This document shows positions 54,083 to 62,617 of a DNA stretch of 64,000 nucleotides, piece by piece. Location of the stretch: contig JAFVHP010000037.1 in the NCBI GenBank assembly GCA_017474455.1, positions 1-64,000 on the forward strand, read 5' to 3'. The stretch is from Lachnospiraceae bacterium (GTDB taxonomy: Bacteria > Bacillota > Clostridia > Lachnospirales > Lachnospiraceae). A program made the position numbers and the translations under genes. Below the pieces are notes generated by a model that saw only the letters and a program-made list of their open reading frames with translations, did no database searches and was not told the DNA's origin. Numbering within the stretch: the first letter of the stretch is position 1; each line of letters opens with the position of its first letter.

Positions 54083-56848
54083 ATGCAGATCACCAATTTG
54101 CGCGTTGATCATGTTGTCGATCCCATCGGGTATGAGATCGGCACACCCGTGTTCTCTTTCGTGCCTGCCGATGCCAAAGGCACAAAGCTGCAGACTTCCC
54201 GCATCCAGATCGCGAAGGACGAAGCGTTTGAAGATATCCTCGCGGATACCGGCGACAGGGCTGACATCGATCCCCTGGGCGAAGCCGTGGAGATCGGTCT
54301 TTTGCCCCGCACCCGCTATTTCTGGCGGGTCCTGGCAAAAAGCGACGCCGGCGACGAGGGCGTGAGCGGGACCGCGTTCTTTGAGACCGGTAAAATGGAT
54401 GAGCCCTGGAGCGCGAAATGGATCACCGTGGAGAATGAGGAGAAAGACAGGAGCGATCCGATATTCCGGACCGGTTTTAATATAGACGGCAGGATGAAGA
54501 GTGCAAGACTCTATATTTCCGGCCTGGGCCTCTTTGAAGCATTTCTCAACGGCGTGAGGATCGGCAGCGAACGGCTGACTCCGTACTGTACGGATTATAT
54601 CCACACAGTGCAGTACCTGACCTTTGACATCGCCGGGATGCTGGAAGAAGGCGGCAATGAGATCGCGGTCGAGCTGGCGGACGGCTGGTACAAGGGCCGA
54701 TTCGGTTATGCATCCCGGGAAGACCGCGGCTTTTATGGCGACAGCCGCAAGCTTATCGCCGAGCTGCGCATCACGTACGAGGACGGCCGTGAACAGGTCG
54801 TGCCTACGGATGAGAAATGGACGGCAGTCCGCGGCAATATCGTTTTTTCCAATATCTATGACGGCGAGCACAGGGATGACCGTATCGTGCCGGCAGCAGA
54901 GAAGGTGATCGCACTTCCGGAAGAGGAATGCGAAAAGCTCCCGCTTTCCGCACGTCTTTCCCTTCCTGTTATCCCGCACGGGGAGATCAGGCCCGTCAGT
55001 CTCATCGACACTCCTGCCGGTGAGAAGGTCTTTGATCTCGGCCAGAACTTCGGAGGTGTCTTCCGCCTCCATGTGCACGGTGTACCGGCCGGCAGGACTG
55101 TCCGCGTGCAGACCGGCGAGGTGCTGCAGGGCGGCTGTTTCTATAATGACAACCTCCGCAGCGCGAAGTCCGAGTACATCTACATTTCTGACGGCGAAGA
55201 CAGGATCGTCGAGCCGAGGTTCACATTCTACGGCTACCGTTATGCAAAGGTCACCGGTATGGACGAGGTGATCACGATCAGTGACTTTACCGGGATCCCG
55301 CTCTATTCGGACATCCCCACGGTCGGAAAGATCATCACCGGCGACAAAAAGATGAACCGGCTGATCTCCAACATCCAGTGGGGCCAGAAGAGCAATTTCA
55401 TCGATGTGCCCACCGATTGCCCGCAGCGCGATGAGCGCATGGGCTGGACGGCGGATACCCAGGTGTTCGTGCCCACAGCCTGTTATTTCACCGATCCGGC
55501 TGCTTTTTACCTGAAGTTCCTGAAAGATATGCGCACAGAACAGTCCGCGCGGGGCGGTCTGGTGCCCAATGTTATTCCGGCTTTCGGCATGCCGGGGACC
55601 AGCTCCGTATGGGGCGACGCGGCGACGCTGATCCCGTGGGCGCTGTATCTCTGGTACGGTGACCGGAATATCCTCGCATCCTGTTTTGACAGCATGAAGG
55701 GCTGGGTGGACTATATCACCGGCGTTGACGGAGATGATCATCAGTGGCGCAGGGAGTTTCATTTCGGCGACTGGCTCGCCCTTGACCACCCAAAGAACAC
55801 GAAGGATCAGATGAAGGGCGGTACGGAAGACGCCTACATTGCGGATATCTACTATATGTACAGTGCGGAACTGGTCTCCAAAGCCGCAGCTCTGCTGAAA
55901 AGGCCTGAAGATGCGGAAAAATACGCAGCCCTTGCCGGCAGGATCCGGAGAGAGATCCGGAGAGAGTTCTTTACCGCTACCGGCCGCACCACAGCCAATA
56001 CGCAGACAGGCTATCTGCTGGCACTGCAGCATGGTCTTTCAAATGATCCGGAGAGGATCTTCGCGGATCTTATCCAGCTGCTCAATTACAAGGATTATAA
56101 ACTGACGACCGGTTTTGTCGGAACGCCGTTCCTCCTTCCCATACTTACCGCACACGGGGAGTACCGCCTGGCTTATGACCTTATGTACAACGAAGAGTAT
56201 CCCGGCTGGCTCTACGAAGTAGACCTTGGCGCCACCACCGTATGGGAACGCTGGAATTCCATGGAACCCGACGGAAGCGTCTCCTCTACAGGGATGAACA
56301 GCTTCAACCATTATGCCTACGGCTCTGTCGGCGAGTGGATATGGAAGACCATGGGAGGGATCGCGCCGTCAGAGGACATGCCGGGATTCAGGAAAGCGGT
56401 CATCAGCCCTGTGCCGGACTGCCGGACAGGATCTGTACGTGCGGAGTATGCTTCAGCCGCCGGCACATGGCGCATCGCCTGGGAAGTCATCGATAAGGAT
56501 CACGCGAAAATGGAACTATCAGTCCCCTTTAACTGTACCGCCGAGGTCCGCCTGCCCTGGGCGAAAAACGCCGGAGACAGGGAGAAGACCCTCACCGCCG
56601 GTGAGTATACGTGGGAAGTGGAGTCGGCAGTGCCGTTCCGTACGATGCTGTCGGCGGATGACACGATGCAGACACTGCTGGAGGATCCGAAATCGAAAAA
56701 GGTCCTGATGCGGCATTTCCCGGGAATCGAAAGCACACCGTGGGAGATGTGGGGCAAATCCTTCCGCGGGATGGCCAGGGAGCTGAACGATGCGAAGCTC
56801 TTGGAATCGGTTTCCGCCATTGACGCGGAACTTAGGGCGATAGTCTGA
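54083..56848 (+). CDS. GH78 alpha-L-rhamnosidase
   Basis: 921 residues with no signal peptide, so intracellular. N-terminal Bac_rhamnosid-type domains (PVFSFVPADAKGTKLQTSRI, YISGLGLFEAFLNGVRIG, DLGQNFGGVFRLHVHG), then the (alpha/alpha)6 barrel with VPTDCPQRDERMGWTADTQV, which holds the catalytic acid Glu, and TTVWERWNSMEPDG, which holds the base Glu, and a C-terminal beta domain. It releases rhamnose from plant or microbial glycosides after import. AAAGGAG upstream; stands alone. Confidence 0.92.
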   Translation: MQITNLRVDHVVDPIGYEIGTPVFSFVPADAKGTKLQTSRIQIAKDEAFEDILADTGDRADIDPLGEAVEIGLLPRTRYFWRVLAKSDAGDEGVSGTAFFETGKMDEPWSAKWITVENEEKDRSDPIFRTGFNIDGRMKSARLYISGLGLFEAFLNGVRIGSERLTPYCTDYIHTVQYLTFDIAGMLEEGGNEIAVELADGWYKGRFGYASREDRGFYGDSRKLIAELRITYEDGREQVVPTDEKWTAVRGNIVFSNIYDGEHRDDRIVPAAEKVIALPEEECEKLPLSARLSLPVIPHGEIRPVSLIDTPAGEKVFDLGQNFGGVFRLHVHGVPAGRTVRVQTGEVLQGGCFYNDNLRSAKSEYIYISDGEDRIVEPRFTFYGYRYAKVTGMDEVITISDFTGIPLYSDIPTVGKIITGDKKMNRLISNIQWGQKSNFIDVPTDCPQRDERMGWTADTQVFVPTACYFTDPAAFYLKFLKDMRTEQSARGGLVPNVIPAFGMPGTSSVWGDAATLIPWALYLWYGDRNILASCFDSMKGWVDYITGVDGDDHQWRREFHFGDWLALDHPKNTKDQMKGGTEDAYIADIYYMYSAELVSKAAALLKRPEDAEKYAALAGRIRREIRREFFTATGRTTANTQTGYLLALQHGLSNDPERIFADLIQLLNYKDYKLTTGFVGTPFLLPILTAHGEYRLAYDLMYNEEYPGWLYEVDLGATTVWERWNSMEPDGSVSSTGMNSFNHYAYGSVGEWIWKTMGGIAPSEDMPGFRKAVISPVPDCRTGSVRAEYASAAGTWRIAWEVIDKDHAKMELSVPFNCTAEVRLPWAKNAGDREKTLTAGEYTWEVESAVPFRTMLSADDTMQTLLEDPKSKKVLMRHFPGIESTPWEMWGKSFRGMARELNDAKLLESVSAIDAELRAIV

Positions 56849-56911
56849 ATAAAAAACAGTGCGGTGGACAGTTAATGCAGACGCTTTTGGGGATCCGGTG
56901 CATAAGATACA

Positions 56912-56940
56912 TTGTTCCGAAATCTTTTATGCGCTATAAT
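56912..56940 (+). promoter_or_regulatory. Promoter of fba
   Basis: TTGTTC (56912-56917), 17 bases, TATAAT (56935-56940), 64 bases before the fba start. Confidence 0.7.
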
Positions 56941-57004
56941 AACCCGTGGATAGTTGTTCAATTTTCAGTAATAAATCGTTTCAGACGCAAGGAGGAAGTT
57001 TCAC

Positions 57005-57871
57005 ATGGCATTTGTATCAGCAAAAGATATGATCAACAAGGCCCATGAAGGCCATTATGCAATTCCCGCATTCAATACCAATAACCTTGAATGGACACAG
57101 TGCATCCTGAAGGCTGTCGAGCAGGCAAAATCCCCTGTTATCATCCAGTCCTCCGAAGGCGCTGCAAAGTACATGGGCGGCTACAAGATGGTTGCCAAGA
57201 TGGTCAAGGAACTCCACGATGCCATGGGTATCACTGTTCCCGTAGCGCTTCACCTCGATCATGGTACATTCGAAGGCGCAAAGGCCTGCATCGAAGCCGG
57301 ATTCACATCTGTTATGTTTGACGGTTCCCACTATGATATCGATGAGAACATGGCAAAGTCCAAAGAGATCATCGAGATCGCGCACAGCCAGGGCATCTCT
57401 GTTGAGTGCGAAGTCGGCGGCATCGGCGGAACAGAAGACGGCGTTACCAGCAACGGCGAACTTGCGGATCCCGCAGAATGCAAGACCATCGCTGACCTCG
57501 GCGTTGATTTCCTCGCTGCAGGTATCGGCAACATCCACGGCAAATATCCCGCTGACTGGGCAGGACTTAACTTCGAACGCCTGAACGAGATCAACGAAGC
57601 CGTCAACGGCAAGCCGCTCGTTCTGCACGGTGGTTCCGGTATCCCGTTCGACCAGGTCGCAAAGGCTATTTCCCTCGGCGTTTCCAAGATCAACGTCAAT
57701 ACTGAGCTCCAGCTCGTATTCGCTGACGCTACCAGGAAGTATATCGAAGCCGGCATGGATCTGGAAGGCAAGGGCTATGATCCCCGTAAGCTCTTAAAGC
57801 CCGGCTGCGAAGCGATCGTTGCGAAGTGCGTAGAACTCTGCGAAGCTTTCGGTTCAGCAGGAAAAGCTTGA
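57005..57871 (+). CDS. fba: Class II fructose-bisphosphate aldolase
   Basis: 288 residues. Zinc ligands and catalytic residues are visible in LHLDHGTFEGAK, EVGGIGGTEDG, GNIHGKYP and LHGGSGIP, then INVNTELQLVF, the pattern of class II aldolases. Cleaves fructose 1,6-bisphosphate in glycolysis; a tagatose-bisphosphate or ketose-bisphosphate specificity cannot be excluded. Strong promoter and AAGGAGGAA ribosome site, and codon bias of a highly expressed gene. Confidence 0.93.
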   Translation: MAFVSAKDMINKAHEGHYAIPAFNTNNLEWTQCILKAVEQAKSPVIIQSSEGAAKYMGGYKMVAKMVKELHDAMGITVPVALHLDHGTFEGAKACIEAGFTSVMFDGSHYDIDENMAKSKEIIEIAHSQGISVECEVGGIGGTEDGVTSNGELADPAECKTIADLGVDFLAAGIGNIHGKYPADWAGLNFERLNEINEAVNGKPLVLHGGSGIPFDQVAKAISLGVSKINVNTELQLVFADATRKYIEAGMDLEGKGYDPRKLLKPGCEAIVAKCVELCEAFGSAGKA

Positions 57872-57895
57872 GTAAGGATAATATGACTGCTGCAT

Positions 57896-58095
57896 CTGCA
57901 GCATGAGGGGATACAGACGGAGTATCTGCGCCGATCATCTGTAAAGTCCTTCTCAAAAACTAAAAGCATGGCCGTGATCCGCGAAACTCGCTGCTGACGC
58001 AGCTCGGACAACGCAGGATCACGGCCATAACGTTTTTTCAGAGGGCTTAACAGCTGACACGGCTCGATACATGTCTGTAACTCCTCATGCCGCAG
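57896..58095. repeat. 200-nt rod-like hairpin element, copy A
   Basis: A 200-nt sequence folds into one long stem. Outer arms 57896-57916 and 58075-58095 pair over 21 positions; then GTATC/GATAC, GCCG/CGGC, CTGT/ACAG, an A-rich/T-rich stem, and the 13-bp core ATGGCCGTGATCC/GGATCACGGCCAT (57968-57980 with 58016-58028). The apical 35 nt (57981-58015), with GCTGC/GCAGC, is almost identical to copy B. It may be a structured RNA or a palindromic mobile repeat. Confidence 0.75.
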
Positions 58096-58171
58096 AAATG
58101 CAGCTCAGCATATTATCCCTGCCGGATCGCGGTATATAGCCGTACAATTCAGTTTTTGTGAGGATCTGCCA

Positions 58172-58987
58172 ATGAACAGAAGGATTGTTTTTCTTGATAT
58201 TGACGGGACATTGACGGCATTTGGAGAAGGCAGGCCGCCGGAGAGCGCCGTCAAAGCGATCAGGATGGCCCGTGACAACGGGAACCTGGTCTATATCTGT
58301 ACCGGCCGCAACCGCCAGATGCATTATCCTATGCTGCAATACGGCATGGACGGCGCAGTGGGAGCAGCCGGTGCCCTGGCCTATGCCGGTAAAGAAAGGA
58401 TATGGTCAAAGCCCATCCCTGAAACGTCTTTTCACAGACTGATCGATGCTTTCCACAGGGAACAGATCAGCTGCATGCCGGAATGTGAATACGTAGTCTA
58501 TGCGGATGAGATGCTGTATGCCAATTTTGAAAAATTCAAGCGAAAAGATGCCGGACAGGAACAGGAAGACGATGTGTTCCATGTGGAACCTATAGCGGAT
58601 TACAAGGGTGAACCGGTATACAAAATGGTATTCCTCGGCGCATCCGCCGATTCCATTGAAAGACTGAGGCCCAAGCTGGAAGATGAATTCCAGTTCATTC
58701 TGCAGAAGAACATGTCTGAGGACGGCAGCATAGGCGGGGAAATGATCATCCGGGGAGTGGACAAGGCGCTGGGCATGCTGAAGGTCTGCGAACATTACGG
58801 CCTGTCCATGGCGGATACAGTGGCCTTCGGTGACAGCACGAACGATATCGAAATGCTGGAAACAGCTGCTTTGAGCGTCTGCATGGGTAACGGCTCCGAT
58901 GATGCCAAAGCGGCAGCGGACCTGGTCTGCCCTGATGTGCATTCGGACGGACTGTATCACGGATTCAAGATGGCGGGACTGATATAA
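58172..58987 (+). CDS. Cof-type HAD-IIB phosphatase
   Basis: 271 residues. Motif I RIVFLDIDGTLTAFGEG, motif II VYICTGRNRQ, then the C2 cap, and motifs III/IV GVDKALGMLKV and VAFGDSTNDIEMLETA. These define the Cof/YbjI-type sugar-phosphate or cofactor phosphatases. GAGGAT precedes ATG 58172. The gene is bracketed by two inverted copies of the 200-nt hairpin element. Confidence 0.92.
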   Translation: MNRRIVFLDIDGTLTAFGEGRPPESAVKAIRMARDNGNLVYICTGRNRQMHYPMLQYGMDGAVGAAGALAYAGKERIWSKPIPETSFHRLIDAFHREQISCMPECEYVVYADEMLYANFEKFKRKDAGQEQEDDVFHVEPIADYKGEPVYKMVFLGASADSIERLRPKLEDEFQFILQKNMSEDGSIGGEMIIRGVDKALGMLKVCEHYGLSMADTVAFGDSTNDIEMLETAALSVCMGNGSDDAKAAADLVCPDVHSDGLYHGFKMAGLI

Positions 58988-59019
58988 GATATGCTCTGAT
59001 CTATAAATGAACCGGTTTG

Positions 59020-59217
59020 CATATTCCCTGCCTGTTCAAGCATTGTATCGAACCGTGCAGCCTGTTAAGCCTTCCGAAGAAACATTATGGCCATGATCCT
59101 GCGTTGTCTGAGCTGCGTCAGCAGCGAGTTTCGCGGATCATGGCCATGTTTTTTGTTTCTGAGGAAAGCTTTACAGGATGCCGGTGCAGATACCCCGTTT
59201 GAACAGCAGGGAATATG
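59020..59217. repeat. 198-nt rod-like hairpin element, copy B (inverted)
   Basis: Inverted relative to copy A. Outer arms CATATTCCCTGCCTGTTCAA (59020-59039) and TTGAACAGCAGGGAATATG (59199-59217) pair but differ in sequence from the arms of copy A. The core reads ATGGCCATGATCC/GGATCATGGCCAT (59087-59099 with 59135-59147). Inner stem ACCG/CGGT replaces GCCG/CGGC of copy A. Apical 35 nt (59100-59134) differ from copy A at one position. Confidence 0.75.
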
Positions 59218-59254
59218 TGCAGACAGGTTCGGTCTTTGATCAGGCAGTCCTGTA

Positions 59255-59731
59255 TCAGTTCGTCCGCCTCCGGTTGAATCTGGACTTCCGCAGCGGCAGG
59301 CCCAGCAGATTGGCGTCGAATCCTTCCATGATGCTCCTGTAATCCCCGGCAAGGAAAGTGTTGCGCGGGAATCTTGCATTCCATACTGACATCAGGGCGT
59401 CGGCAAAGGTGGCGGCAGCCTCCCGGCCTGCGTGCCGAGCCGAGTATTCGATGGCGGCAGGCACCAGGAAAAGGGCAAGGACCTGCTTGTCCCTGCGGGA
59501 CGTTTCTTTGGCGGCGGAACGGGGAAGCTCCTGCCAGCCTTTTTCCAGCAGATCCGCAAGAGATGCGGCCGCTGACTGCAGCCCGGTGCCGGAAGAGTCT
59601 TCCAGCCCGATGAAAAATGCTTCGGATTCCCGACAGAAAGTACTGAAGCAGTCCGGATAGTGATCAGAGTCAAAGCAGTCCAGATAAGGACGGGATCTTG
59701 TGACCAATGCGGCAATTTCGGATATTTCCAT
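59255..59731 (-). CDS. Hypothetical protein downstream of murG
   Basis: 158 residues, mostly helical, no signal or membrane segment. Contains SRPYLDCFDSDHYPDCFSTF, then SRRDKQVLALFLVPAAIE and a C-terminal basic end (LRKSRFNRRRTN). I do not recognise a family. It is the last gene of the minus-strand group, 38 bases after murG, with GAGAGGTG before the start. Codon use looks native. Confidence 0.6.
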   Translation of the reverse strand: MEISEIAALVTRSRPYLDCFDSDHYPDCFSTFCRESEAFFIGLEDSSGTGLQSAAASLADLLEKGWQELPRSAAKETSRRDKQVLALFLVPAAIEYSARHAGREAAATFADALMSVWNARFPRNTFLAGDYRSIMEGFDANLLGLPLRKSRFNRRRTN

Positions 59732-59769
59732 TTCGGACCTGCACCTCTCTCTGCTGCGGTACTTTGACC

Positions 59770-60900
59770 TTACTTCCTGATGTTCTCAGCGAGAAGGTTC
59801 AGGATGAGGGCGGTGGAGTCCGTCTGGGAACTCTGCTTCATTGCTTCGATGTATTTGTCCCGTTCTTCGTAGACCTTCTTCGCTGTCTCTACGACGACAT
59901 CCGCAAGGACGTCATCGGCGACGACTACGGAGAATCCCTGCTTTTCAAAGGATTCAGCGTTCAGGAGCTGGTCACCGCGGCTCTGTGCCGTCGGAAGGGG
60001 GACCAGGATGTTCGGCTTGGCGAGCGCCAGAAGTTCACAGATGGCGTTCGCGCCTGCTCTGGAAACGACGACGTCGGCAGCGGCAAAGAGATCCGGAAGT
60101 TCGTCCGTTACATATTCAAACTGTTTGTAACCGGGAACGGTCAGGCGCATATTGTCCCGTTTTCCCTTTCCGCAGATGTGGATGATCTGGAAAATGTCCA
60201 TCAGCGCATCCAGGTTGTAGCGGATCGATTCGTTGACGGACTGGGCGCCCTGACTGCCGCCTATGATCAGGAGTACCGGCTTTTCATTGTTGAATTCGCA
60301 GATTTCCAGCCCTTTTTCCCGTTTCCCGTGGAAGAGTTCCTCGCGGATAGGCGTGCCTGTCAGGACAGCCTTCTGGGCCGGCAGGAGCGGAATAGTCTCG
60401 GGGAAATTGCAGCAGATCTTTTTTGCCGCCCCGAAACAGAGCTTGTTGGCCAGGCCGGGCGTCAGATCCGATTCATGGATGATGCTGGGAATGTGGAGCG
60501 ATGCCGCGGCACGTACGACCGGGACGCTGACATATCCTCCTTTTGAGAATATGATGTCCGGCCTGTCGGATTTCAGGATCTTCCGGGCTTCGCGGAATCC
60601 CTTCAGTACCCTGAAGGGGTCCGAAAAGTTCTTTGGATCAAAATAGCGGCGTAGTTTGCCGGTCTCTATCCCGTAATAGGGGATCCCGGCCTCTTCGATC
60701 AGGCTCTTCTCGATCCCGTTCTTGGAACCGATGTATGAGATCCGGCAGCCGGCGGCCTTAAGATAGGGGAGCAGCGCCAGGTTCGGCGTGACATGCCCCG
60801 CAGTGCCCCCGCCTGTCAGGACGACTTTTTTGCCTGACAGAGCGGAGATGATCCCTTCGCCGGGACCGTTTGTTGCGTTCGTTTCAATATCTGTATTCAT
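59770..60900 (-). CDS. murG: UDP-GlcNAc:lipid I GlcNAc-transferase MurG
   Basis: 376 residues. VVLTGGGTAGHVTPNLAL, IIFSKGGYVSVPVV, IIGGSQGAQSVNESI and VSRAGANAICELLALAKPNILVPLP are the MurG signatures. Makes lipid II at the inner membrane face. About 22 residues precede the first motif (NTDIETNATNGPGEGIISAL), longer than usual. It is separated from the division cluster and follows the TSCPD gene by 14 bases, an unusual position, so it may be a second MurG-like copy. Confidence 0.92.
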   Translation of the reverse strand: MNTDIETNATNGPGEGIISALSGKKVVLTGGGTAGHVTPNLALLPYLKAAGCRISYIGSKNGIEKSLIEEAGIPYYGIETGKLRRYFDPKNFSDPFRVLKGFREARKILKSDRPDIIFSKGGYVSVPVVRAAASLHIPSIIHESDLTPGLANKLCFGAAKKICCNFPETIPLLPAQKAVLTGTPIREELFHGKREKGLEICEFNNEKPVLLIIGGSQGAQSVNESIRYNLDALMDIFQIIHICGKGKRDNMRLTVPGYKQFEYVTDELPDLFAAADVVVSRAGANAICELLALAKPNILVPLPTAQSRGDQLLNAESFEKQGFSVVVADDVLADVVVETAKKVYEERDKYIEAMKQSSQTDSTALILNLLAENIRK

Positions 60901-60914
60901 ATTCCTATTCCGGT

Positions 60915-61163
60915 TCAGACAGCGGCGATCGCTTCCATCAGTGCTTTTGAGAGCTGGTCAGGGCAGGATGTGGGCTTGAATCCGCATCGGATGCCTTCCA
61001 GCTTTTCAATGGCGTCTTCGGCCTTCATACCGGTCACGAGCCTGGAAACTCCCTGCAGATTGCCGTTGCAGCCGCCGGTGAAGCGGACGTCCTGAATGAT
61101 ATGGTTTTCGTCCACGGTCAGATCTATCCTGGATGAACAGGTCCCGTTTGTATAATATGTCAT
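60915..61163 (-). CDS. TSCPD domain protein
   Basis: 82 residues from the ATG at complement 61161-61163, AGGAGA upstream. MTYYTNGTCSSRIDLTVDENHIIQDVRFTGGCNGNLQG (span) and the end FKPTSCPDQLSKALMEA carry the family-defining TSCPD motif. Small Cys-containing proteins of this type are related to the C-terminal domain of ribonucleotide reductases and are widespread in Clostridia; role unproven. Sits between pepC and murG. Confidence 0.85.
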   Translation of the reverse strand: MTYYTNGTCSSRIDLTVDENHIIQDVRFTGGCNGNLQGVSRLVTGMKAEDAIEKLEGIRCGFKPTSCPDQLSKALMEAIAAV

Positions 61164-61203
61164 GAGTGGTCTCCTATAATGCTGTGTTCGAATATCGTTT
61201 CTA

Positions 61204-61232
61204 ATAATACATTTCCCGGCGCTCTCATGCAA
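61204..61232 (-). promoter_or_regulatory. Promoter of TSCPD-murG
   Basis: On the minus strand, TTGCAT (61232-61227), 17 bases, TATTAT (61209-61204), 41 bases before the TSCPD start. It allows expression independent of pepC. Confidence 0.55.
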
Positions 61233-61254
61233 GCAAGGCGCGAAATGCCGCCGC

Positions 61255-62594
61255 TTAAAGGGCAAGGCTTCCCATCGGGTCCCAGGGTGCCAGTACGACC
61301 GGATCGGTATCGAATGCCGCGGACTGTTCCGGTGAGAGGTATTTGCGGTTCAGGAGGATCTGATATGCATATTCCCCGAACCACTCATCGCTCATGACGT
61401 AATACCCTTTGCGTCCGGGTTCGCTTCCCCAGCTGTTTTCGACCTTCCAGCGGATGGGCTTTCCGCTGTCATCGAGGTCCACGCCGGTGATGACCATGGC
61501 GTGGTTCATCAGGGAGTCACAGTAATCAAGGCGTTCTGCCTTACTCATCGGAAAATCTATATCCATGAGTCCCGCAATATCAAGGGCGTCGGTAGTAAAG
61601 AGCCCGCCGTCACGGTAGGAGAACTTGCCGGCGTCCGAACCGAACCATACGGGTTCGCCCGCCTTAAGCTGGCGGATCGTGATATCGCGGAGGTCATCCA
61701 TGGGAAGGTTCAGGTATTTGACGGGATATCTGCCGTCCCTGACGTTGCCGAGGTATTTGACGGTGAAGGTCCTGTTATAGGGCTTGTCAGCCGTGGGCGC
61801 GTTGATGACGGTCACGTATTCGTCAAGGTCCCAGCCGATGTATTCTTTATAGAAATCCTGCGGGGTGATGTCGCTGATCCGGATAAACTCGCCGTCTTTG
61901 TCCCTGGTCTCCCAGGTGAAGGATACGGGCGGTTTGCCGAGGCTGATGCAGAGTATGCGGTAGACTTTGTTCATCATCGAGTCTTTCATCTCCCGCAGGC
62001 CGTCGGCAGAAGTCCCTTCGGATGCTGCTTTGCGCAGCTGCATGGCGAAGCTGCGCAGCTGCATGGTCAGGTAGCGCCTCATTTCCATGGAATTGGAAGA
62101 AGCAGCGGTCTCGGGATAACAGTCCTTCGGGACTGCGCCGTACTTGTCCACAAGGCTGCGGAACATATCCCACTGTCCTCCGTCGCCGACGGGATCGGCA
62201 AGCAGGTGGTTCAGAACGCGCGAACCGGTCTCTTCCTCAAGCGTATCCAGGATATTCTCCAGAAAATAATTGGATTTCTCCAGTTTGTCATAGAAGAAGG
62301 GGTAGCTCTGGGAAAGCTCCGTATTGGGAGATTGAGCTTTTTCATCAGGGACAGGCGCATGACGTTCAGGGAAGCGAACATCCAGCAGCGCCCGGATTTC
62401 TGCTGGTCGCAGACATCACCGGATTCCACGTCGATGGAAAAAGCGTGCTGGTAGCGTACCGTGGCGTCGTAGGTCAGCGCGCTGTTGTTGATGCCGTTCT
62501 TAGTAACGGTATTCATGGCCAGCGCATACCTGGCGTCGCTGTCAAAATTATCAGCATATTTTTTCAGGTCATCGAAGGATATCGAAGGTCTCAT
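61255..62594 (-). pseudogene. pepC: C1-family aminopeptidase (PepC/bleomycin hydrolase), frameshifted
   Basis: Together the pieces make about 446 residues, the normal length for PepC. The N-terminal part (from the ATG at complement 62594) has the active-site Gln and Cys in DQQKSGRCWMFASLN. After KKLNLP the frame is lost; the other frame continues NTELSQSYPFFYDKLEKSN and later carries HAMVITGVD (His) and VENSWG (Asn). One extra C in the CCC run at complement 62328-62326 would restore the whole protein. Cytosolic cysteine aminopeptidase by family. Lesion or consensus error. Confidence 0.82.
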
Positions 62595-62617
62595 TTCCTG
62601 TTTTGTCTCCTTTCCAT

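Noticed and set aside
54065..56032. 655-codon open frame on the minus strand
   Set aside because: Antisense shadow of the GH78 rhamnosidase.
57880..59220. Composite transposon flanked by inverted repeats
   Set aside because: Inverted 200-nt elements do flank the HAD gene, but no transposase or target duplication is visible, and compensatory stem changes fit a structured element better. Kept as a possibility in the finding only.
59707..60546. 279-codon plus-strand frame
   Set aside because: Antisense to murG; composition and lack of motifs show it is not a gene.
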